Shown piece by piece: positions 57,472 to 64,000 of a DNA stretch of 64,000 nucleotides. The notes beneath the pieces were generated by a model. The model worked only from the letters and a program-made list of their open reading frames with translations, ran no database searches and was not told the origin of the DNA. Position 1 is the first letter of the stretch. Each line of letters begins with the position of its first letter. Origin of the DNA: Afipia sp049747295 (GTDB lineage Bacteria; Pseudomonadota; Alphaproteobacteria; Rhizobiales; Xanthobacteraceae); the NCBI RefSeq assembly GCF_049747295.1, contig NZ_JBMHJM010000003.1:62001-126000 (forward strand), read 5' to 3'. A program made the position numbers and the translations under genes.

Positions 57472-59313
57472 CTAGCGAATAATCGCGGGTCCCGGGTCCG
57501 GCACCGCCACATCGGTCACGCGCAGCTGCACGCGCTCCGCGCCCTGCCACCGATCCACGGCAAGCGAGCCGGCGACATGCAATGGCTGCCCGCGATGCTC
57601 AAGCAAAGCGTTGCCGAGCTTCTGGCCCACCGCGCGAAACGCGATGCCGTTCACCATCGCGCCGTCGCCCGATTTCAGGCGCACGCGCAAATGGGCCTGC
57701 CCGACTTCATCCACAAAGGCCAGTTGATGCGACGGCAATGCGATAATCGGTTCCGGATTGCCGCTGCCGAAAGGCCCTGCCCGATTCAACGTTCCAACAA
57801 AATCCGTCGTCACCGCGCGTGCACTAACCGCGCCGTCGATAAACAGCTCATTGACGTGGCGGGCGTCGGCCACGGCATCTGCCAACTTTGCTTCGATGAA
57901 AGCACGAAACTCTGCAAGCCGCTCTTTCCTCAAGGTGATGCCAGCCGCCATGGCGTGACCACCACCTTTCAGCAGAATTCCCTCCTGCACGGCTTCGCGA
58001 ACAGCTTTGCCCAGATCGACGCCCGAAATTGAGCGTCCCGATCCCGTTCCAAGACCGCCGGGTTCGATGGCAATTGCGAAAGCCGGCCGCGAAAACTTCT
58101 CCTTCAAGCGCGAAGCCACAAGGCCGACCACGCCGGGATGCCATCCCTCGGAGGCGGTCACAATCACCGCGCCCTTGTCATCCAGACCAAGGGACGCCAG
58201 CGCCTCGGCCTCTGCCTGCGCTTCAGCCATCTGTTCGATGACCCTTCGTTCGGTATTCAGGCGGTCAAGCTCCGCGGCGATCCGTGCGGCCTCCGAGACA
58301 TCCCCTTCGAGCAAGAGTCGCACGCCAAGGTCGGCCTGCCCGATACGGCCACCGGCATTGATGCGGGGGCCGAGCATGAACCCCAGATGCCAGGCTTCCG
58401 GCGGTCCGCTGAGACGGGCAACATCCATCAGCGCGGTGTGTCCAACATGATCGCGGCGGCGAAGCGCAATCAATCCCTTGGCCACGAACGCCCGATTGAG
58501 ACCGGTGAGAACAGCAACATCCGCGACCGTGCCGAGGGCAACATGATGAAGCGCATCCAGCAAGCTCGGCTCCGGCCGCTCGCTGGTCCAGAAGGCGCGC
58601 GAGCGGAGCTCGCGGTTCACCGCGACCAGCGTCACGAACACGAGCCCGACGGCGGCCAGATGTCCGAGACCGGACAGATCGTCCGGGCGGTTCGGATTGA
58701 CCAGCGCATCGACCACGGGCAGATCGTCGCCGCATTGGTGGTGATCAATGACGACCACACCCATGCCGAGACGCTTGGCTTCCGCCAGCGGCTCGATGCT
58801 GGTGGTGCCGCAGTCGACCGTCACAAGCAGCTTCGCGCCTTTGGCGGCGAGATTGCGGATAGCCTCCACATTGGGCCCGTAGCCCTCAAAAATGCGGTCC
58901 GGGATATGGATGAGCGGATCAAGCCCGCAATGGCGCAGATGCCATGTGAGCAGAGCCGCCGAAGTCGCTCCGTCCACATCGTAATCGCCGAAGATCGCGA
59001 CTTTCTCGCCACGGGTCGCGGCATCCGCGATCCGGATCGCGGCCGCCTCCATCTGCGTGACGGTGTAGGGATCCGGCATCAGCTTGCGGATGGTCGGGTC
59101 GAGAAAATCCTCGACCGCATCGATATCGATGCCCCGGCCTGCGATGACGCGCGCGAGCATTTCCGGCACCTGATAACGCTGCACGATGGCCAATGCGCGC
59201 GCAGCGCTGCGCGGATCGAGCCGATCACGCCACAGGCGTCCGGTCGCGGATTTCGCGACGCCGAGAAAGGCCGGGGGGGCTTCAACAGGGATTGCGGATG
59301 CAGGGAGCGTCAT
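57472..59313 (-). CDS. recJ: Single-stranded-DNA-specific exonuclease RecJ
   Basis: 613 residues. DHH motifs: IFGDYDVDGATSAALL (about 106-121), VTVDCGTTS, VVIDHHQCGDDLP, and DHHA1 region PRINAGGRIGQAD; the end holds the OB-type RecJ domain (LRVRLKSGDGAMVNGIAFR). It degrades ssDNA 5' to 3' in recombination and mismatch repair. It ends five bases from the convergent transglycosylase gene. Confidence 0.95.
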   Translation of the reverse strand: MTLPASAIPVEAPPAFLGVAKSATGRLWRDRLDPRSAARALAIVQRYQVPEMLARVIAGRGIDIDAVEDFLDPTIRKLMPDPYTVTQMEAAAIRIADAATRGEKVAIFGDYDVDGATSAALLTWHLRHCGLDPLIHIPDRIFEGYGPNVEAIRNLAAKGAKLLVTVDCGTTSIEPLAEAKRLGMGVVVIDHHQCGDDLPVVDALVNPNRPDDLSGLGHLAAVGLVFVTLVAVNRELRSRAFWTSERPEPSLLDALHHVALGTVADVAVLTGLNRAFVAKGLIALRRRDHVGHTALMDVARLSGPPEAWHLGFMLGPRINAGGRIGQADLGVRLLLEGDVSEAARIAAELDRLNTERRVIEQMAEAQAEAEALASLGLDDKGAVIVTASEGWHPGVVGLVASRLKEKFSRPAFAIAIEPGGLGTGSGRSISGVDLGKAVREAVQEGILLKGGGHAMAAGITLRKERLAEFRAFIEAKLADAVADARHVNELFIDGAVSARAVTTDFVGTLNRAGPFGSGNPEPIIALPSHQLAFVDEVGQAHLRVRLKSGDGAMVNGIAFRAVGQKLGNALLEHRGQPLHVAGSLAVDRWQGAERVQLRVTDVAVPDPGPAIIR

Positions 59314-59377
59314 GATGCTTTCTGCAAAATAAGCGCGATGCGCACGCGTTCAATGATTCGAAGTATTTGTGCTGCTT

Positions 59378-60091
59378 CTAACAGCCAAGCTTGTCTGCCA
59401 GATCGTTCAAATCCTTGACGACGAAATCCCACTCGCCCTCAGGGCCGAAATCGCGGTTCTGCAACGGTCCGTATTCCGTCGGCCGGGGCACGAAGGCGGT
59501 CTTGAGACCAACGGCCCGTGCCGCAGCGAGATCGTTATTGTGCGCAGCCACCAGCATCACCTGCTCGGGCCGCAGGCCCAGGATCTTCGCGGCGCCGAGA
59601 TAGGTCTCCGGATCCGGCTTGTAGTGTTTGAAGACTTCTGCGCTCAGGACCAAATCCCATGGCAATCCGGCATGCTTGGCCATGTTGGTCAGCAGCGCGA
59701 CGTTGCCGTTCGAGAGCGGGCTGATGATGAAGTTTGTCTTGAGCCGTGTCAGGCCACTGACGCTGTCGGGCCAGGGTTCAAGGCTGTGCCACCCCCGGGT
59801 CAGATAATCGAAGTCGGCCGATGTCAGGCCGGTAATACCGAGCCTTGCAGCCAATGGTTCGACGGACTTTCGCTGTAAATCATCGAGGATCACGAAGCCC
59901 CGATCCGGATGCTTGCGGACCTCATCCATCGACGGCATGTAGGCACCGCGCCACGCATCGACCAAGCCGATCCAGTCGCCGTCAATTCCCTTGGCGTTGC
60001 CCCACTTGGTGAAATTGTCGATCAGGCTCGTGCGCCAATCGACGACTGTGCCGAAGACATCGAACAACAGCGCTTTCACATCAGTGGGCAT
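59378..60091 (-). CDS. Haloacid dehalogenase type II (HAD superfamily)
   Basis: 237 residues. Nucleophile Asp in KALLFDVFGTVVDWR (about 6-20), motif II FIISPLSNGNVALL (Ser/Asn), motif III Lys and motif IV in MLVAAHNNDLAAARAVGLKT; YGPLQ at the end. This matches the L-2-haloacid dehalogenase type (cap domain intact) rather than generic phosphatases, but many members act on other substrates. First of two genes ahead of the GNAT gene on the minus strand direction. Confidence 0.85.
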   Translation of the reverse strand: MPTDVKALLFDVFGTVVDWRTSLIDNFTKWGNAKGIDGDWIGLVDAWRGAYMPSMDEVRKHPDRGFVILDDLQRKSVEPLAARLGITGLTSADFDYLTRGWHSLEPWPDSVSGLTRLKTNFIISPLSNGNVALLTNMAKHAGLPWDLVLSAEVFKHYKPDPETYLGAAKILGLRPEQVMLVAAHNNDLAAARAVGLKTAFVPRPTEYGPLQNRDFGPEGEWDFVVKDLNDLADKLGC

Positions 60092-60100
60092 CGGTTGTCC

Positions 60101-60550
60101 TCAAAACATCTTGCGATATTGCATGAAGCCCGATCGGTCGGCGACCTCGTCGTACAGGATTTGCGCCCGTGCATTCTCGAACTGGGTCAGCCAATGCACG
60201 CGGCTCGCGCCCGCCGCTTTGGCTTTCTCATACACCGCCTCGATCAGCTTGCGCCCGACGCCATGGCCGCGCGCTTCCGTATTCACGAACAGGTCCTGCA
60301 GATAGCAGTAGTTGCCGACCGTCCATGTGGAGCGGTGGAAGAGATAATGAACGATGCCGGTCAGCTTGCCGTCGACATAGGCGCCGAGCACGTACATCGG
60401 CTCGGCCTCATCGTGAAAACGCCGCCACGTGACATCCGTCGTCGTGGCGGGGATTGTCGCCTTGTAGAACGTCAGGTAGCCCGCCCAGAGCGGCTCCCAT
60501 GCGGCGCGCTCATCCTCGTGCACCGGGCGGATGACGACACGCTCGGTCAT
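60101..60550 (-). CDS. GNAT family acetyltransferase
   Basis: 149 residues from the ATG at 60550. GNAT motif A: LQDLFVNTEARGHGVGRKLIEAVYEKAKA (the acetyl-CoA loop is ARGHGVGRKL), preceded by GIVHYLFHRSTW. Target unknown (small amine or protein). It lies 13 bp after glpX and 10 bp before the HAD gene, so probably cotranscribed. Confidence 0.85.
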   Translation of the reverse strand: MTERVVIRPVHEDERAAWEPLWAGYLTFYKATIPATTTDVTWRRFHDEAEPMYVLGAYVDGKLTGIVHYLFHRSTWTVGNYCYLQDLFVNTEARGHGVGRKLIEAVYEKAKAAGASRVHWLTQFENARAQILYDEVADRSGFMQYRKMF

Positions 60551-60563
60551 GGTCGTCCCCGGC

Positions 60564-61562
60564 TCAATCAAGATGGAACTTGTCGAACTGGCGATGTTCA
60601 CCCTTGATGATACGGACCGTGCCCGTGACGGAGCGCATCACGACCGTCTCGGTCTCGATGACGTTCTTGCGGAATTTGACGCCCGACAACAGTGAACCAT
60701 CGGTCACGCCGGTTGCAGCGAACAGGCAATCGCCCCTGGCCATGTCTTCGATGCCGTAGATCATCTTCGGATCGGTAATGCCCATCTTCGCGGCACGCTC
60801 GCGCTTCTCATCGTTGTCGAGAATGAGACGGCACTGCATCTGGCCGCCGATGCAGCGCAGAGCGGCAGCCGCCAGCACACCTTCCGGTGCGCCGCCGGTG
60901 CCGATGTAGATATCGACGCCGGTGTTGTCCGGGTCGGCGGTGTGAATGACACCTGCGACGTCACCATCGGTGATGAGGCGGACGGCAGCACCCGTGCTGC
61001 GGATCGCGTTGATGATCTCCGCGTGGCGCGGACGATCGAGCACAAGCGCGGTGATTGCGGAGGGATGGACATCCTTGGCGCGGGCCAGACGGCGGATGTT
61101 TTCCGCGGGCGGCGCATCAAGGTCGACCACATGTTTGGGATAGCCCGGGCCAACGGCGATCTTTTCCATATAGACGTCCGGCGCGTGCAGCAGCGTGCCG
61201 CCTTCCGCCATCGCCATGGTCGCGATCGCACCCGGCATGTTCTTCGCGCAGAGTGTTGTGCCTTCGAGCGGATCAACCGCGATGTCGACTTTTGGGCCGG
61301 CCTGGATGCCGACTTTCTCGCCGATGAACAGCATCGGAGCTTCGTCGCGCTCGCCCTCACCGATCACCACCGTACCTTCGATTGGGATCTTGTTGAGCTC
61401 GCGCCGCATGGCATCGACTGCAGCCTGGTCTGCGGCCTTCTCGTTGCCGTGGCCGCGCAGCCGTGCCGCCGAGACCGCCGCCCGTTCAGTCACGCGGACG
61501 ATTTCCAGCGTGAGAATGCGTTCCAGCAAAAGCTGCGGCGGAACGGAAATAGTCGTCGACAT
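60564..61562 (-). CDS. glpX: Class II fructose-1,6-bisphosphatase
   Basis: 332 residues from the ATG at 61562. Seen: TERAAVSAARLRGHGNEKAA (about 24-43), VVIGEGERDEAPMLFIGEKV (about 60-79), DPLEGTTLCAKNMPGAI (about 95-111) and GTGGAPEGVLAAAALRCIGG (about 195-214): all four GlpX signatures. Dephosphorylates fructose-1,6-bisphosphate in gluconeogenesis (and Calvin cycle in autotrophs). It is 46 bp downstream of hom, in a conserved alphaproteobacterial order aminotransferase-hom-glpX. Confidence 0.95.
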   Translation of the reverse strand: MSTTISVPPQLLLERILTLEIVRVTERAAVSAARLRGHGNEKAADQAAVDAMRRELNKIPIEGTVVIGEGERDEAPMLFIGEKVGIQAGPKVDIAVDPLEGTTLCAKNMPGAIATMAMAEGGTLLHAPDVYMEKIAVGPGYPKHVVDLDAPPAENIRRLARAKDVHPSAITALVLDRPRHAEIINAIRSTGAAVRLITDGDVAGVIHTADPDNTGVDIYIGTGGAPEGVLAAAALRCIGGQMQCRLILDNDEKRERAAKMGITDPKMIYGIEDMARGDCLFAATGVTDGSLLSGVKFRKNVIETETVVMRSVTGTVRIIKGEHRQFDKFHLD

Positions 61563-61608
61563 CGGCACACTCCTAAACGTCATGATAGGCCCGGCTGGGC
61601 TGAGCCTA

Positions 61609-62931
61609 TCAGTTCTTTTCAATACGTATCACCTGCGGCCGACCGGTTATCACCCGATCTTGCTGCACGGCATGCAAGGCGCGGTGAACCGCATCCTCGC
61701 TCGTCGCGTAGGTGATGAGAATAACCGGCACGGGCGTCGCCTTGCGGCGGGCATCTAGCAGGTCCACTGCGCCATCAGGATGACGCTGAACGATGGATTC
61801 GATGGAAATTTTCTGTTCGGCAAGGCGGGTTGCGATCGTGGCCGCAGTTCCGGGCAAATCGCGCGCCATCAGGCGGATGTAATAGCCGCCCTCGTGGCGC
61901 TTCATCGGAGCTTTGGTGGTCGTCTTGAGCTTGTCGACTGGACGGCCGAACGGCACCGCGCGAATGCCGCGCGCGACATCGGCAATATCGGCCAGGACAG
62001 CGGAAGCGGTCGCAGCACCACCGGCTCCCGGACCAACCAGGGTGATCGGGGGAATGCCGTCGCCGTCGATCGTCACGGCGTTGGTGACGTCCATCACCTG
62101 CGCGATCGACGAAGATTTGGGGACCATGGTGGGATGCACGCGTTGCTCGATTCCGGTCTCGGTGCGGACCGCGACACCTAAAAGCTTCACGCGATAACCA
62201 AGTTCCTCGGCGGCTCTCAAATCTTCCGGAGCGATCGATGAGATACCTTCAACGTAGACCGCACTCTGGTTGACCTTGGTGCCGAAAGCAAGGCTCGCAA
62301 GAATTGCAAGCTTCTGCGCGGTGTCGTGCCCGTCCACATCGAAAGACGGATTGGCCTCGGCGTATCCCAGCCTCTGCGCATCCTTGAGACATTCGGCGAA
62401 GGACAGACCTTCCCTCTCCATGCGCGTCAGGATGTAATTGCAGGTCCCGTTGAGAATGCCATAGACGCGGTGCACGTCGGTGCCCGCCAGGCCCTCACGC
62501 AACGTCTTGATTACCGGGATCGCAGCACCGACGGCGGCTTCGTAGTTCAACGCCGCGCCATGCTTTTCCGCCAGTGCGGCCAGCTTCGACCCATGCTTAG
62601 CGATCAGCGCCTTGTTGGCGGTGACGACCGACTTGCCGTTTTTGAGAGCGGCTTCGATGGCCGACAACGCCGGCTCGCCCGCTCCGCCCATCAGTTCGAC
62701 GAAGCAATCGACGTTGGGATCGTTCGCGAGCGCGAGCGGGCTTTTGGCCCACGTGATGCCCCGCAGATCGACCCCGCGCTTTTTCGCCTTCGACCGCGCC
62801 GTAACGGCGACGACACGGATACTGCGACCGCATCGCGCCGACAAAACCCTGCTTTGAGCTTCGATGAGACGAACGACCTCGGCTCCCACGGTGCCGAGCC
62901 CCGCAATACCCACTCTAAGTGGTGCGACCAT
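61609..62931 (-). CDS. hom: Homoserine dehydrogenase
   Basis: 440 residues. NAD(P)-binding GLGTVGAEVVRLIE (about 10-23), catalytic region NYEAAVGAAIPVIKTL, LNGTCNYILTRM (about 167-178) and a C-terminal ACT domain (LPGTAATIATRLAEQKISIE, about 355-375). It reduces aspartate semialdehyde to homoserine for methionine and threonine; the ACT domain implies threonine control. Lies 23 bp after the aminotransferase gene. Confidence 0.95.
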   Translation of the reverse strand: MVAPLRVGIAGLGTVGAEVVRLIEAQSRVLSARCGRSIRVVAVTARSKAKKRGVDLRGITWAKSPLALANDPNVDCFVELMGGAGEPALSAIEAALKNGKSVVTANKALIAKHGSKLAALAEKHGAALNYEAAVGAAIPVIKTLREGLAGTDVHRVYGILNGTCNYILTRMEREGLSFAECLKDAQRLGYAEANPSFDVDGHDTAQKLAILASLAFGTKVNQSAVYVEGISSIAPEDLRAAEELGYRVKLLGVAVRTETGIEQRVHPTMVPKSSSIAQVMDVTNAVTIDGDGIPPITLVGPGAGGAATASAVLADIADVARGIRAVPFGRPVDKLKTTTKAPMKRHEGGYYIRLMARDLPGTAATIATRLAEQKISIESIVQRHPDGAVDLLDARRKATPVPVILITYATSEDAVHRALHAVQQDRVITGRPQVIRIEKN

Positions 62932-62954
62932 AACGATGAAACCTGCCGGAAATT

Positions 62955-64000
62955 TTACCGCCGATTGGCGAGAGGAACCACGTTGTGCAACGTTTCAACG
63001 CCGGATTCAAGGAAACGGCGGATATTGCGGGCTGCTTGGCGAATTCGTTGCTCGTTTTCCACCATCGCGATGCGGACATACCCCTCGCCGTGCTCGCCAA
63101 AGGCCACGCCGGGCGACACCACAACGCCGGATTTCTCAACCATCAGCGTCGCGAACTGCATGCTGCCGACATCGCGGAATTTCTCGGGCAACGGAGCCCA
63201 GGCGAACATCGAGGCGGCCGGCGGCGGAATGTCCCAACCCGCGCGGCCGAACGATTCCACCAGCGTATCGCGGCGCTTGCGGTAGATGTCCCGCATCTCC
63301 TGGATGCACTCCTGCGGACCGTTCAGCGCCGCCGTTGCGGCCACCTGAACCGGCGTGAATGCGCCGTAGTCGAGATAGGATTTCACGCGCGTAAGGGCCG
63401 CGATGATCCGTTCATTGCCGACGGCAAAGCCCATGCGCCAGCCGGCCATGGAAAACGTCTTGGACATCGACGTGAATTCAACCGTGACGTCAATCGCGCC
63501 CGGCACCTGCAGCACCGAAGGCGGCGGGTTACCGTCGAAATACAATTCCGCGTAAGCGAGGTCTGAGAGAATGAAAATCTCGTGCTTTTTCGCAAACGCA
63601 ACAAGGTCGCGATAAAAATCCAGCGACGCCACATAGGATGTGGGGTTGGACGGATAGCAGGCAATCATCGCGATCGGCTTCGGGATCGAATGAATGATCG
63701 CCCGCTCCAGCGCTTGGAAAAGCTCAGGCGTCGGCTCGGCCGGGACCGAGCGAACCACGCCGCCGGCCATCAGGAAGCCGAAAGCGTGGATCGGGTAACT
63801 GGGGTTCGGCACCAGCACGACATCGCCTGGTGCGGTAATCGCCTGGGCGACGTTGGCAAACCCTTCCTTCGAGCCGAGGGTGGCGACGATTTGGGTTTCG
63901 GGGTTCAGTTTCACGCCGAACCGGCGCTCGTAATAGGCAGCCTGTGCCCGCCGAAGGCCGGGAATGCCCTTGGAGGCTGAATAGCGGTCCGTACGGGGCT
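62955..64000 (-). CDS. Class I aminotransferase (alanine/LL-diaminopimelate type), N-terminus outside window
   Basis: 348 codons are visible, reading into the right edge; the true start is beyond base 64000. PLP features: VPNPSYPIHAFGFLMAG (Tyr), SNPTSYV (Asn), LSDLAYAELYFDG (Asp and Tyr) and SMSKTFSMAGWRMGFAVGN with the PLP lysine. The pattern fits AlaC-like alanine transaminases, often upstream of hom in alphaproteobacteria. An apparent start at 63914 is only an internal residue. Confidence 0.9.
   Translation of the reverse strand, partial: PRTDRYSASKGIPGLRRAQAAYYERRFGVKLNPETQIVATLGSKEGFANVAQAITAPGDVVLVPNPSYPIHAFGFLMAGGVVRSVPAEPTPELFQALERAIIHSIPKPIAMIACYPSNPTSYVASLDFYRDLVAFAKKHEIFILSDLAYAELYFDGNPPPSVLQVPGAIDVTVEFTSMSKTFSMAGWRMGFAVGNERIIAALTRVKSYLDYGAFTPVQVAATAALNGPQECIQEMRDIYRKRRDTLVESFGRAGWDIPPPAASMFAWAPLPEKFRDVGSMQFATLMVEKSGVVVSPGVAFGEHGEGYVRIAMVENEQRIRQAARNIRRFLESGVETLHNVVPLANRR

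Noticed and set aside
1..64000. CRISPR array, restriction-modification system or complete defence island
   Set aside because: No regularly spaced repeats and no cas, methylase or restriction enzyme genes were recognised; only a truncated ardC-type fragment is present.

Overview
This 64-kb window is chromosomal DNA of an alphaproteobacterium, most likely of the Bradyrhizobium/Rhodopseudomonas/Afipia group (Nitrobacteraceae). The clues are a full AapJQMP amino-acid importer, a pentapeptide MXKDX-repeat protein, a DUF6481 protein, a two-domain cold-shock protein, an NDUFS4-type complex I subunit and an OpgC-type membrane protein, all at high GC. The assignment is an inference from gene content; no rRNA or other marker is present.

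Layout. 1-4.4 kb: the aapJQMP operon (minus strand; aapP runs off the left edge), divergent from a cystathionine beta-lyase gene. 5.9-17.0 kb: one long minus-strand run made of an alpha-2-macroglobulin-like protein and its usual partner PBP1C, followed by four packed envelope genes (ArnT-like transferase, PAP2 phosphatase, GT2 polyprenyl-phosphate glycosyltransferase, LAB_N protein), which look like a lipid A/LPS glycosylation unit. 17.3-20.1 kb: an intact tRNA-Arg and a decayed tRNA-Arg-like copy bracket an alpha/beta hydrolase and a degenerate HD-GYP/LuxR regulator. 20.2-22.3 kb: small stress and envelope genes. 22.7-25.6 kb: a TRAP transporter (dctPQM). 25.6-31 kb: the leucine-catabolic liu cluster (carboxylase subunits, methylglutaconyl-CoA hydratase, HMG-CoA lyase). 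31-36.5 kb: NDUFS4, OpgC, tRNA-Pro, DUF192, double cold-shock protein, a frameshifted sirtuin, and a short H-NS-like gene.

36.6-45.0 kb is the accessory region. A DUF1772 gene is split by a pair of palindromic REP-like elements. Next to it sits a 7.46-kb integrative mobilizable element (integrase, excisionase-like protein, MobC-like protein, MobA/MobL relaxase, small unknown genes, broken ardC and nuclease fragments, H-NS-like protein). It is inserted in codons 4-7 of gloA (glyoxalase I). The left end keeps the first seven gloA codons as a dead remnant; the right end supplies a diverged promoter, ribosome binding site and first codons, so gloA is rebuilt.

45-64 kb is mostly housekeeping: MarC, an SGNH hydrolase, tRNA-Glu, a VOC/GST/cyclase set, HdeD, the EF-P modification set epmB-epmA facing efp, a second REP-like pair just after efp, an M23 peptidase, a lytic transglycosylase, recJ, a haloacid-dehalogenase-type hydrolase, a GNAT protein, and a minus-strand glpX-hom-aminotransferase run that leaves the window at the right edge.

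The strongest unusual signals are the gloA-targeting mobilizable element with its reconstituted 5' end, and the family of about 75-79-bp bulged palindromes that occur as mirror-image pairs 12-13 bp apart at two places. I found no CRISPR array, no complete prophage and no recognisable transposase.
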